Shown here one piece after another: positions 26,407-35,251 of a stretch of DNA of 64,000 nt (positions are counted from its first letter, which is position 1; every line of letters starts with the position of its first letter). Source of the DNA: Arthrobacter globiformis NBRC 12137 (GTDB lineage: Bacteria > Actinomycetota > Actinomycetes > Actinomycetales > Micrococcaceae); the NCBI RefSeq assembly GCF_000238915.1, contig NZ_BAEG01000051.1:1-64000 (forward strand), read 5' to 3'. The notes under the pieces were generated by a model. That model made no database searches and was not told the DNA's origin. It saw only the letters and a program-made list of their open reading frames with translations. The position numbers were made by a program, and so were the translations under genes.

Positions 26407-27603
26407 ATGCCAGGCTTGACCTCGCCCAAAATCCGCCGGACCGCCGGTGCCCGCCTCGCCGTCGTGGCAGCCACCGCAGTCCTCCCGCTGGCGCTCGCAT
26501 CCTGCACCGACAACGCCAGCGCCACCTCATCCGGCACCACCGACGGACCCATCCAGGTGACCAGCACCGCTTCCGACTGCAAGGTCTCCGCCACGGAGGC
26601 CCCGAGCGGAAACCTGACCTTCGCCGTGAAGAACGACGGCACCGAGGTCACCGAGTTCTACGTGCTCGCCGAAGACGGCCTGCGGATCGTGGCCGAAGTG
26701 GAGAACATCGGCCCGGGAATCACCCGCAACCTGGTACTCACCGCGCCGGCAGGCAAGTACATCACCGCCTGCAAGCCGGGGATGAAGGGTGACGGCATCC
26801 GCGCGGACTTCACCGTCAAGGACTCGGGCCAGCAGGCCACCGTTGACGCCGACCTCCAGAAGCTCGTGGACACCGGCGTCACCCAGTACACGGCCTACGT
26901 CAAGGACCAGACCGAACAGCTGGTGGCCGGAACCAAGGAATTCGCCGCAGCCTACGCGGCCGGCGACGCAGCCAAGGCCAGGAGCCTGTACGCCGCCACC
27001 CGCATGCACTGGGAACGGATCGAACCCGTGGCCGAATCCTTCGGGGATCTCGATCCCAAGCTCGATGCCCGTGAGGCGGACCTTGAACCGGGACAGAAGT
27101 GGACCGGCTGGCACCGGGCCGAGAAGGACCTCTTCCCGCCAGCCGGATACAAGGCGCTGACCGCCGCTGAGCGCTCGGCAATCGCCAAGCAGCTGGTGGC
27201 CGACACGGAGGAACTCAGCACCCGCACCCGCACCGTAGAGCTCAGCGCGGACAAGCTGGGCAACGGCGCCAAGGAACTCCTGGATGAAGTGGCCCGCGGC
27301 AAGGTCACCGGTGAGGAGGAAATCTGGTCGCACACCGATCTCTGGGATTTCCAGGCCAATGTGGACGGCGCCCGGATTGCGTTCGAGAACCTCAAGCCCG
27401 CCCTGCAGCAGAAGGACGCCGAACTGGCCACGGACCTCGACGCCAAGTTCGGCGCCCTCCAGGCCGAACTGAAAAAGCACGCCAAGGGCGACGGCTTTGC
27501 CTACTACAACGAGCTGAGCAAGGACGAGGTCCAGCAGCTCAGCGCCCTGGTCGATTCCCTCGGCGAGCCGCTGTCCAAGCTCACCGCGGCTGTAGTGCTG
27601 TGA
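26407..27603 (+). CDS. efeO: Iron uptake lipoprotein EfeO (cupredoxin + M75 peptidase-like)
   Basis: 398 residues from the ATG at 26407, with AAGGA about seven bases upstream. A lipoprotein-type signal peptide ends in 'LPLALASC' (lipobox Cys near 36). An N-terminal cupredoxin-like domain (~50-140) precedes an imelysin/M75 helical domain (~150-398) with the HxxE-type motif 'GWHRAEKDLF'. EfeO binds iron outside the membrane and hands it to EfeU. Confidence 0.95.
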   Translation: MPGLTSPKIRRTAGARLAVVAATAVLPLALASCTDNASATSSGTTDGPIQVTSTASDCKVSATEAPSGNLTFAVKNDGTEVTEFYVLAEDGLRIVAEVENIGPGITRNLVLTAPAGKYITACKPGMKGDGIRADFTVKDSGQQATVDADLQKLVDTGVTQYTAYVKDQTEQLVAGTKEFAAAYAAGDAAKARSLYAATRMHWERIEPVAESFGDLDPKLDAREADLEPGQKWTGWHRAEKDLFPPAGYKALTAAERSAIAKQLVADTEELSTRTRTVELSADKLGNGAKELLDEVARGKVTGEEEIWSHTDLWDFQANVDGARIAFENLKPALQQKDAELATDLDAKFGALQAELKKHAKGDGFAYYNELSKDEVQQLSALVDSLGEPLSKLTAAVVL

Positions 27604-28967
27604 GCGGCTGCCCCTTCGGCGGCGACCAGCAGGCGCCTGCCGGCACGCACTCCGGCGCTTCCGCAGCGCCGGCGGGGACGTCCGACGGCGATAACCGCCG
27701 GCTGTCCCGGCGCGGACTTCTGGGACTGGCCGGCGTGGGCGGCGCGGGAGCGGTGGCGGGAATCGCCGCCGGCCTGCTTGGCCACGACGCCCTGGCGGCC
27801 GCCGCAGCACCCCCGGCTGCCGACGATTCCGTCATCCCCTTTTTCGGAGACCGGCAGGCGGGGATCACCACCGCTGCGCAGGACCGCCTCCACATGGCAG
27901 CGTTCGACGTCACCACCGACAACCGCGCGGCGCTCATCGAACTCCTCAAGGACTGGACCGCCGCCGCAGAGGCCATGACCGCCGGCCGGACCACCGGGAC
28001 CACCGGCGCCGTCGACGGCCCGTACGACGCCCCGCCGGAGGACACCGGCGAGGCACTCGACCTCAACGCGGGCCGACTCACCATCACGTTTGGTTTTGGT
28101 GCTTCCCTGTTCGAAAAGGACGGCAAGGCCCGCTTTGGCCTCGACGGAAAGCGGCCCGATGCCCTGATCGATCTGCCGCACTTCCCCGGCGACGCGCTCG
28201 AGCCGGCCCGCACCGGCGGCGACATCGTGGTGCAGGCGTGCGCCGACGATCCCCAGGTGGCGGTGCACGCCATCCGCAACCTGGCCCGCATCGGCTTCGG
28301 CAAGGCCCGCGTCCGCTGGTCGCAGCTGGGCTTCGGCCGCACATCGTCGACGTCACGCGCGCAGCAGACCGCACGCAACCTCTTCGGCTTCAAGGACGGG
28401 ACCAACAACCTCAAGGCCGAGGACACGGCCCTGCTCGACGAGCACGTGTGGGCCGGCGCCGGATCCCGTGCGGGCGAAGCCTGGATGGAGGGCGGGAGCT
28501 ACCTGGTGTCGCGCCGCATCCGGATGCACATCGAGATCTGGGACCGCACCTCGCTCCGCGAACAGGAAGGCCTGATCGGCCGGACCAAGGGAGAAGGCGC
28601 ACCGCTGTCCGGCGGCAAGGAGTTCACCGCCCCCGACTTCTCCGTCAAGGGCAACGACGGCGAGCCGCTCATAGCCATGGACGCGCACGTGCGGCTGGCC
28701 CACGCGGACCAGAACGACGGCGTGCGGATGCTCCGCCGCGGCTACAACTACACCGATGGTTCGGACGGGCTGGGCCACCTCGACGCCGGGCTGTTCTTCA
28801 TTGCCTTCGTCAAGGACCCGCGGACGCACTACGTGCCGATGCAGATGACCATGGCCAAGGAGGACGTCCTCGCCCTGGAGTACCTCAAGCACACAGGGTC
28901 CGGCCTCTTCGCGGTGCCGCCGGGCGTCAGTCAGGGCGGCTTCGTCGGGGAGGGCCTCTTCGACTGA
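27600..28967 (+). CDS. efeB: Tat-exported DyP-type haem peroxidase EfeB
   Basis: 455 residues, GTG start overlapping the efeO stop by four bases. The twin-arginine signal is 'RRLSRRGLLGLAGVGGAG' and ends near '...ALAAAAA'. The DyP motif GxxDG appears as 'GFKDGTNN', and the haem-side His is likely in 'MDAHVRLAHADQND'. EfeB works with EfeO/EfeU, oxidising ferrous iron or drawing iron from haem. Last gene of the operon. Confidence 0.96.
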   Translation: MSGCPFGGDQQAPAGTHSGASAAPAGTSDGDNRRLSRRGLLGLAGVGGAGAVAGIAAGLLGHDALAAAAAPPAADDSVIPFFGDRQAGITTAAQDRLHMAAFDVTTDNRAALIELLKDWTAAAEAMTAGRTTGTTGAVDGPYDAPPEDTGEALDLNAGRLTITFGFGASLFEKDGKARFGLDGKRPDALIDLPHFPGDALEPARTGGDIVVQACADDPQVAVHAIRNLARIGFGKARVRWSQLGFGRTSSTSRAQQTARNLFGFKDGTNNLKAEDTALLDEHVWAGAGSRAGEAWMEGGSYLVSRRIRMHIEIWDRTSLREQEGLIGRTKGEGAPLSGGKEFTAPDFSVKGNDGEPLIAMDAHVRLAHADQNDGVRMLRRGYNYTDGSDGLGHLDAGLFFIAFVKDPRTHYVPMQMTMAKEDVLALEYLKHTGSGLFAVPPGVSQGGFVGEGLFD

Positions 28968-29012
28968 GCTGTGTTTACCTGGTCACAGTTTCGTCCTTGC
29001 GGAGTGCCATGA

Positions 29013-29050
29013 ACACCGCGCCGCCGTCGGTTCCGACGGCGGCGCGGTGT
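29013..29050 (+). terminator. Strong hairpin terminator of efeUOB
   Basis: A 17-bp perfect stem (29013-29029 with 29034-29050) and GTTC loop, 45 bases after the efeB stop, without U-tract. Confidence 0.85.
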
Positions 29051-29097
29051 CGTCCCCGAACCGTCCTTGCGCCTGCTGCCGGTAAACTAGGGTCATC

Positions 29098-30429
29098 ATG
29101 ACCCCTCAAAATCCGGATAACACCACAGCCGGCGCTCCGGCTGATGAAACCACACCCCACATAACGGTGGAAGGCTTTGACAGCCGGGTCCCCGTTGTCA
29201 TCGATCTCGATTCCCCCCGCGACGGCGTGCCTCTGGTCATTGAAACCCAGGCCGGGCTGGAACGTTGCGCTGCCGCAATCGCCGCGGGCACGGGCCCGGC
29301 CGGCGTTGACGCGGAGCGCGCCTCAGGCTTCCGCTACGGGCAGCGCGCATTCCTCGTCCAGATCCGCCGGGAAGGTTCGGGAACCTGGCTGATTGACCCC
29401 GAACCGTTCGGGGACCTGCGGATCATCAACGACGCCCTGCGCGGCGTCGAATGGATCCTGCATGCCGCCAGCCAGGACCTGCCCTGCCTGTCGGAACTGG
29501 GCATGTGGCCGGACAAACTGTTCGACACTGAGCTGGCGGCCCGGCTGGCAGGCCTTCCCCGCGTCGGCCTCGCAGCCGTGATCGAGCAGCTCCTCGGCTT
29601 CGGCCTCGCCAAGGAACACTCGGCGGCAGACTGGTCCACCCGCCCCCTGCCCGAACCCTGGCTCCGGTACGCAGCGCTCGACGTCGAGGTTCTGACGGAA
29701 CTGCGCGAGGAGCTCATCGAACTGCTCGAAGCCGACGGAAAACTCGAATACGCAGAGCAGGAGTTCGCAGCAATCCTGTCCGCAGGGCTCGCAGCGCCCA
29801 GAGTGGACCCTTGGCGCAAGACCTCCGGTCTCCACCAGATCAGGGACCGCCGCCAGTTGGCTGCAGTGCGGGAGCTGTGGCTGGAACGCGATGCCCTGGC
29901 CCAGAAGCGCGACGTCGCCCCCGGCCGGCTCATTCCCGACTCTGCCCTCGTCGCCGCCGCGAAGGCGATGCCCACGACCGTACCTCAGCTCCTCGGCACC
30001 AAAGGGTTCCACGGCAGGGCAGCCCAGCGGGAGGCACCGCGGTGGCTGCGGTGCATCGCAGCGGCCCGGACGCTCGATGACCTTCCCCCGCTCCACCTGC
30101 CCACGAACGCCCCGCCGCCGCCGCGGGTCTGGGCGGACCGTGACCTTGCCGCGGCCGAGCGGCTCCAGACCGCCAGGCCGCTGCTCCAGGAAAAGGCGGA
30201 CGGGCTCAAGCTGCCGCTCGAAAACCTGCTGACCCCCGACTACCTCCGCCGCGTCGCGTGGCGGCCACCGGCGGACGTCAGTGAAGCCGCGATCGCCGCC
30301 GAACTGCGCGAGCTGGGTGCCCGGCCGTGGCAGGTAGGGCTGGTAGCGCCGCTGATCACCTCGGCATTCCTCAACCCCCAGCCGCTTCCGCCCAAGGAAG
30401 CCAGAGAGATAAAGGAAACCTCCGCGTAA
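29098..30429 (+). CDS. rnd: Ribonuclease D (DEDD exonuclease with HRDC domains)
   Basis: 443 residues. The 3'-5' exonuclease core shows 'AGVDAERASGFRYGQRAF' (first D-x-E), 'WILHAASQDLPCLSELG' (second Asp) and 'WLRYAALDVEVLTELREEL' (last Asp with Tyr). An HRDC-type helical domain follows (~225-300) and a second helical region to the end. It trims RNA 3' ends, including tRNA precursors. TAAACT at 29083-29088 ends nine bases before the ATG, a possible leaderless promoter. Confidence 0.93.
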   Translation: MTPQNPDNTTAGAPADETTPHITVEGFDSRVPVVIDLDSPRDGVPLVIETQAGLERCAAAIAAGTGPAGVDAERASGFRYGQRAFLVQIRREGSGTWLIDPEPFGDLRIINDALRGVEWILHAASQDLPCLSELGMWPDKLFDTELAARLAGLPRVGLAAVIEQLLGFGLAKEHSAADWSTRPLPEPWLRYAALDVEVLTELREELIELLEADGKLEYAEQEFAAILSAGLAAPRVDPWRKTSGLHQIRDRRQLAAVRELWLERDALAQKRDVAPGRLIPDSALVAAAKAMPTTVPQLLGTKGFHGRAAQREAPRWLRCIAAARTLDDLPPLHLPTNAPPPPRVWADRDLAAAERLQTARPLLQEKADGLKLPLENLLTPDYLRRVAWRPPADVSEAAIAAELRELGARPWQVGLVAPLITSAFLNPQPLPPKEAREIKETSA

Positions 30430-30470
30430 GCCTGGCGCCTCAGGCAGGCACGGCACCGCTTGCAGCCAAT

Positions 30471-30486
30471 GTTACTCGCGAGTAAC
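30471..30486. promoter_or_regulatory. 16-bp perfect palindrome, probable TetR-type operator
   Basis: GTTACTCGCGAGTAAC lies 83 bases before the ATG of the FadB-type gene; two further outer positions also pair. TTACTCGCGAGTAA-type palindromes suit dimeric TetR-family regulators, which often control fatty-acid genes. The regulator is not in the window. Confidence 0.65.
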
Positions 30487-30568
30487 GTTGGGTTCACCGA
30501 TGTCCGGTCCCGTTCGGTCCCGCCATCCCGGTACGGACCGCATGCCCGTCTCAATGAGGAGCCCCAGA

Positions 30569-32737
30569 ATGAGCGCCGCAGATTTCCGCAAGCTTGCCGA
30601 TCTCTTCCCTGATGAGATGGTCACTCATTCCTCCGTCCAGGATATTGACCTCCCGGCAGCCGACGGCCAGCCCAGCCCGGGCATCCTTGCCCTGATCACC
30701 CTGGACAACGGTCTGGGACCTTCCAAGCCGACCACGCTTGGCCCAAACACCCTTGTGGAACTGGGATCCGTCCTCGAAGGCCTCCGCGAGCGGGCGGCCG
30801 CGGGCGAGATCGCGGCCGTGGGCGTGACGGGCAAGCCGGGCTGCTTTGTAGCCGGCGCTGACCTCTCCGCGGTCACCTCCCTGCAGGAGCGGGAGCACGG
30901 CCTCTGGATGGCGCAGCTCGGCCACGAGGTCTACTCCACACTGGCCAACCTGGGCGTTCCCAGCTTCGCCTTCATCAACGGCGTGGCCCTTGGCGGCGGC
31001 TTGGAGATCGCCCTGCAGTCCACTTACCGCACGGTGTCCACCGGTGCCGGGGCGCTGGCACTTCCCGAGGCCTTCCTGGGACTGGTGCCCGGATGGGGCG
31101 GCGTGTACCTGCTGCCGCGGCTGATCGGGCCGGAGAATGCGGTGAAGGTGATGATCGAGAACCCGCTGAACAACAACCGGACACTGTCCGGCCCGGAAGC
31201 CTTCAAACTCGGCATCGCGGATGCGCTGTTCGCACCGGAGAATTTCCTTGAGCAGTCCGTCGCCTGGGCTGGGCGCGTTGTGGCTGGCGGCGCACTCTCG
31301 AGCACAGCACCGGAACGGCCCGCCGCCGTCGATCCTGCCGACCAGGCCGTTGCCGCGCGGTGGGCGGACGCCGTGGCTGCCGGCCGTGCCTACGTCGAAA
31401 CGAAAACGTCCAATGCCTCCCCCGCACCGGCCGAGGTGCTGAACATCATGGCAGCGAACCGCACCCTGACCCAGGCCGAGTCTGCCGCACTCGAATGCGA
31501 AACGCTGGCAGGCCTCATGCAGACAGACGAGTTCCGCGCCACCGTCTACGCCTTCCTCGATCTCGTGCAGAAGCGGGCCAAGCGGCCCGCCGGCGCCCCC
31601 GGCCGCGAGCTCGCCCGGCCCATCACGAAGATCGGCGTGGTGGGCGCCGGCCTGATGGCCAGCCAGCTTGCCCTGCTGTTCGCGCGCCAGCTCGGGGTTC
31701 CCGTGGTCCTGACCGACATCGACCAGGAGCGGGTGGACAAGGGAGTCGGCTATGTCCACAACGAAGTAGACAAGCTGGTGGCGAAGGGCCGGTTGGCCAC
31801 CGACGTTGCCACGAAAGCCAAGGCGCTCGTAACAGGCTCAGTTTCCAAGGAGCCGTTCGCGGACGCCGACTTCGTCATCGAGGCGGTGTTCGAGGAACTG
31901 AGCGTCAAGAAGCAGGTGTTCGCCGAGCTTGAAGCGGTCGTCTCACCGGAGTGCATCCTCGCCACCAACACGTCCTCGCTGTCCGTGACCGCCATGGCGG
32001 CGGACCTGCAGCACCCCGGGCGCCTGGTGGGCTTCCACTTCTTCAATCCCGTAGCCGTCATGCCGCTGCTGGAAATCGTCCGGGCACCGAAGACCGAGGA
32101 CGCCGTGCTCGCCTCGGCGTTCGAACTCGCCCGGGGCCTGAAAAAGACGGCCGTACTGGTCAAGGACGCCCCAGCGTTCGTGGTCAACCGGATCCTGCTG
32201 CGGCTCATGGGCGAAGTCACTGCCGCCTTCGACGAGGGCACGCCCGCCAGGGTTGCGGATGCCGCGCTCCGCCCCATGGGTCTTCCCATGACGCCGTTCA
32301 CCCTCCTCGCCATGGTGGGACTGCCGGTGGCCCAGCATGTGCAGGAATCTTTGAATGAGGCCTTCGGCGACCGGTTCCCGCTCTCGCAAAACCTTCAGAA
32401 ACTGGTCGACAACAATGTCAGGTCCCTGTGGTCCGCCGCGGCGGACGGCACTCAGGAGATCCCCGCAGCCACCGCGGCCCTGATGTCCTTTGGCAGCACA
32501 CCGTCAACCGCAGAAGAAGTGCTGCGGCGGACCCAGGACGCCTTGGCCGAGGAGATCGGGCTGATGCTCGAAGAGGGCGTGGTGGCAGCGCCCCAGGACA
32601 TCGACCTGTGCATGATCCTGGGTGCCGGCTGGCCGATGTTCCTGGGCGGGATCACCCCGTACCTCGACAGGGTGGGGGCCTCGGAGCGCGTCAATGGCAG
32701 GCGGTTCCTGCCGCCGGGTGTGGCATCCCGCTCCTGA
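30569..32737 (+). CDS. FadB/FadJ-type enoyl-CoA hydratase/3-hydroxyacyl-CoA dehydrogenase
   Basis: 722 residues from the ATG at 30569, with GAGGAG seven bases upstream. The N-terminal crotonase domain has 'GCFVAGADLSAV', 'ALGGGLEIAL' and 'LPEAFLGLVPGWGG', carrying both expected Glu residues. The dehydrogenase part starts at about 355 with 'KIGVVGAGLMASQLALLF' (GxGxMA rather than GxGxMG), and has 'GFHFFNPVAVMPLLEIV' with the catalytic His. It catalyses the two middle steps of beta-oxidation in the cytosol. The thiolase partner usually found next to it is not adjacent; RNase D is upstream. A palindromic operator suggests TetR-type control. Confidence 0.93.
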   Translation: MSAADFRKLADLFPDEMVTHSSVQDIDLPAADGQPSPGILALITLDNGLGPSKPTTLGPNTLVELGSVLEGLRERAAAGEIAAVGVTGKPGCFVAGADLSAVTSLQEREHGLWMAQLGHEVYSTLANLGVPSFAFINGVALGGGLEIALQSTYRTVSTGAGALALPEAFLGLVPGWGGVYLLPRLIGPENAVKVMIENPLNNNRTLSGPEAFKLGIADALFAPENFLEQSVAWAGRVVAGGALSSTAPERPAAVDPADQAVAARWADAVAAGRAYVETKTSNASPAPAEVLNIMAANRTLTQAESAALECETLAGLMQTDEFRATVYAFLDLVQKRAKRPAGAPGRELARPITKIGVVGAGLMASQLALLFARQLGVPVVLTDIDQERVDKGVGYVHNEVDKLVAKGRLATDVATKAKALVTGSVSKEPFADADFVIEAVFEELSVKKQVFAELEAVVSPECILATNTSSLSVTAMAADLQHPGRLVGFHFFNPVAVMPLLEIVRAPKTEDAVLASAFELARGLKKTAVLVKDAPAFVVNRILLRLMGEVTAAFDEGTPARVADAALRPMGLPMTPFTLLAMVGLPVAQHVQESLNEAFGDRFPLSQNLQKLVDNNVRSLWSAAADGTQEIPAATAALMSFGSTPSTAEEVLRRTQDALAEEIGLMLEEGVVAAPQDIDLCMILGAGWPMFLGGITPYLDRVGASERVNGRRFLPPGVASRS

Positions 32738-32741
32738 TCCA

Positions 32742-32858
32742 GCGCGAACGGACACTTGGACCCGGCAACAGCGGCCTCAACTGCACGTTCGCGCTCAGCA
32801 CAGGCGTTCCGGGCAGCCCCGGCAGCTGATTGGGCCTCAACTGCACGTTCGCGCTCAG
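32742..32858. repeat. Direct and inverted repeat cluster between convergent genes
   Basis: A 26-bp sequence beginning GGCCTCAACTGCACGTTCGC occurs exactly at 32773-32798 and 32833-32858. A diverged inverted copy (AGCGCGAACGGACACTTGGA) starts at 32742. The inverted copies can fold into a large stem-loop, so the element may end both converging transcripts. The last copy overlaps the stop of the ABC gene. Confidence 0.85.
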
Positions 32859-34447
32859 TGCGGCAGGAGCCGGCCGCCGTCGAGCCTGAGCAGCCGGTGT
32901 GCGTGGGCCTTCGCGAATCCGATGTCGTGCGTGACCAATACGACGGCGGCGCCGCGGCCGGCGGCCGCTGAGACGGCGGCCGTGAGCCGCTCCAGGCCAT
33001 GGGCGTCGAGGGCCACGGTGGGTTCATCAAGCGCGAGCACCGACGGGTCGCGCGCCAGGACTGTGGCGAGGGCGAGCAGCCGCTGGCCCGAGGCCGGCAG
33101 CTCATGGGGGTGGGCGTTTTCGCTGGCTTCAAGGCCGACGGCGGCCAGGGCTGCCCGTGCCCGTTCCGGCGCCCCGACAGCGAAAAGGCGGTCCAGCCCG
33201 AACAGCACCTCCCGCAGCGCAGTCCGCTCGAACAGCTGGTCATGGGAGTGCTGGAACAGGAGCCCCAACCTTCGGGCCACCAGTCCCGTGGGAACCGCGG
33301 CAATGGACTCGCCGGCCACCCGGACATCACCGCGAAGCGGCCGGTGCAGTCCGTTGAGGAGCCGGAGCAGTGTGGACTTGCCGGCGCCGTTGGGCCCGGT
33401 CACGGCAAGGACTTCCCCGGGCATCACCTGCAGGTTTACATCCTGCAGGAGCATGCTGTCCTCCGAAGGCACGCTGCCGGGCAGTCTGCCGAACCCGAAC
33501 GCGACATTGGCCAGCTCCAAAGCCGCGGCCGTCCCGGCACGGGCCTCCACCACGGGAAGGGGCAGCGCCGCAGGCGGCGCAGGCATCGGGAGCCCGGACT
33601 CCGCGGCCGGCTCCGGTTCCGGCTCCGCGTCCGGTTCCGGGGACGTGATGACGACGCCGGACTCGGCCAACGCGTGACCCTGCAGGATCTGTCCCGGCGG
33701 CCCCGCCGCCGTCACCTCCCCGTCCTTCAGTACCAGCCACCGCTCCGCGGCGCGGGTCAGCGCGTCGGCGTACTGGCTCAGCACCACAATGGCGGTACCC
33801 AGGGCCAGCTCGGCATGGACCAGTTCCATCACCGTCCGGACCCCGGCCTGGTCCAGGGACTCGAGCGGCTCGTCGAGGACCAGGACGCCAGGGCCGTCCA
33901 CCACGGCGCAGCCCACAGCCAGGCGCCGCAGCTCGCCGCCGGACAGGGTTGCGGGGTCCCGGTGCAGGAGTCCCCCGAGTCCCGTCCGGCGGGCGATGCC
34001 GGCGACGGTGCGCACCATCTCGGCGCGCGGAACTCCGCGGTTTTCCAGGCTGAAGGCGAGCTCCTCCTCCACGGTCTCGCGAACCGCCGACAGCATGGAC
34101 GCTGCGTCCTGCGGCACGTAGCCGACGTGCCGTGCCCACGCCCCGGGGTCTATCCGCGGGTCATCCGTCGCTCCGGTAAAGGCCAGCGGACGGCTGCTGG
34201 CCGGAACCCCGGCCACGTCCAGCTGCAGGCTCCCGGCCAGGGTTCCGTCCCGACCGCCAAGGACCCAGGCACCAAGGAGCCGTCCCAGGGTGGATTTGCC
34301 GCTGCCGGATCCGCCAAGCACCGCCGTGAGCGTGCCCGGCGCGGCGGCCATCTCCACCCCCAGCAGCGCGGGGCCGGCATCGCCGTGGTACGAAAATGAG
34401 GCAACGGAGGCCAGCAGCGTGGTTGCACCGGTCCTGTCCGCGATCAT
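32855..34447 (-). CDS. ECF transporter ATPase, two fused ABC domains (EcfAA')
   Basis: 530 residues. Domain 1 (~10-240) has Walker A GGSGSGKST, signature LSGGELRR and Walker B VLVLDEP. A Pro/Glu linker (~260-305) joins domain 2 (~310-530), with Walker A GPNGAGKST and 'SVLALDEP'. The second signature is degenerate ('LPASGQRLL' in place of LSGGQ). It powers the ECF transporter with the EcfT and S proteins encoded directly upstream; its start overlaps ecfT by four bases. Confidence 0.9.
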   Translation of the reverse strand: MIADRTGATTLLASVASFSYHGDAGPALLGVEMAAAPGTLTAVLGGSGSGKSTLGRLLGAWVLGGRDGTLAGSLQLDVAGVPASSRPLAFTGATDDPRIDPGAWARHVGYVPQDAASMLSAVRETVEEELAFSLENRGVPRAEMVRTVAGIARRTGLGGLLHRDPATLSGGELRRLAVGCAVVDGPGVLVLDEPLESLDQAGVRTVMELVHAELALGTAIVVLSQYADALTRAAERWLVLKDGEVTAAGPPGQILQGHALAESGVVITSPEPDAEPEPEPAAESGLPMPAPPAALPLPVVEARAGTAAALELANVAFGFGRLPGSVPSEDSMLLQDVNLQVMPGEVLAVTGPNGAGKSTLLRLLNGLHRPLRGDVRVAGESIAAVPTGLVARRLGLLFQHSHDQLFERTALREVLFGLDRLFAVGAPERARAALAAVGLEASENAHPHELPASGQRLLALATVLARDPSVLALDEPTVALDAHGLERLTAAVSAAAGRGAAVVLVTHDIGFAKAHAHRLLRLDGGRLLPH

Positions 34448-35232
34448 CCCGGGCCACCCCCGGAAAGGGACAATGCAGCGAGTGACCCAGCCGAAAGCGA
34501 TTCCACGATGCGCCAGCCCACGGCCGCCAGTGCAAGCAGGATGGCCACAAGGCGGAAGGCCGCTTGCGCGGCTGAATCGCGGGCCTCCGTGTAGCTGGTC
34601 CGGGGACCGGCGCTCCTGAACCCCCTGGCGTCCAGGGCCTGTGCCCTGATGCCGGCGTCGTGAACCAGGCCCAGCACCAGCGGGACCATCTGCAGCCGGA
34701 TGGCCGCAGCCCGGCTGCCAATCCCCCGGCCCACCACTAGCCCGCGCGACTCCTGCGCCTGGCGGACCTTCTCCAGCCGCGCGGCGACCAGCGGGGCCAG
34801 CAGCAGCGTGGACGCCAGGACATATCCAACCTGCGGCGGGACACGGCGGGCAGTCAGGGCGGCAACCAGTTCCGGGACCCTGACGCTGAAGGAAAACACC
34901 ATCAGCACCAGGACGAAGGCGGCGGTGCGGAGACCCATCTCCAAGGCGAAGGACAACCCCTCAGCCGTGACCCGGGCGGGGCCCCAGCTGGCCAGGACGG
35001 TGCGCCCCTCCGGGAAGAAGAGCCCGTGGATCACCAGCAGCGACAGCCAGAACGGCACAATAATGGCGGCTGAGGCCACAAGGACCCGCCGCAGCGTGCC
35101 GCCGGCGGCGGAAAGCAGGACTGCGCCGACTGCCACGGTGAGGGATACCGCCCAACTGGCGGCCGCCGTCGTCATAACAAGGACGGCGACGGCGGCCGTC
35201 AGCGTGGTCAGCGGGTTGAGGCGCGGGAACAC
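34444..35232 (-). CDS. ECF transporter transmembrane protein EcfT
   Basis: 262 residues with about six hydrophobic helices. The cytosolic coupling helices carry the two EcfT motifs, seen as 'QAQESRGLV' and 'ALDARGFRSAG' (A-R-G type), which dock on the ATPases. The start is GTG at 35232; ecfS ends 20 bases upstream. It is the scaffold joining the ATPase to the substrate-binding S component. Confidence 0.9.
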   Translation of the reverse strand: MFPRLNPLTTLTAAVAVLVMTTAAASWAVSLTVAVGAVLLSAAGGTLRRVLVASAAIIVPFWLSLLVIHGLFFPEGRTVLASWGPARVTAEGLSFALEMGLRTAAFVLVLMVFSFSVRVPELVAALTARRVPPQVGYVLASTLLLAPLVAARLEKVRQAQESRGLVVGRGIGSRAAAIRLQMVPLVLGLVHDAGIRAQALDARGFRSAGPRTSYTEARDSAAQAAFRLVAILLALAAVGWRIVESLSAGSLAALSLSGGGPG

Positions 35233-35251
35233 CTGGCCGGCGGTTCCGGTG

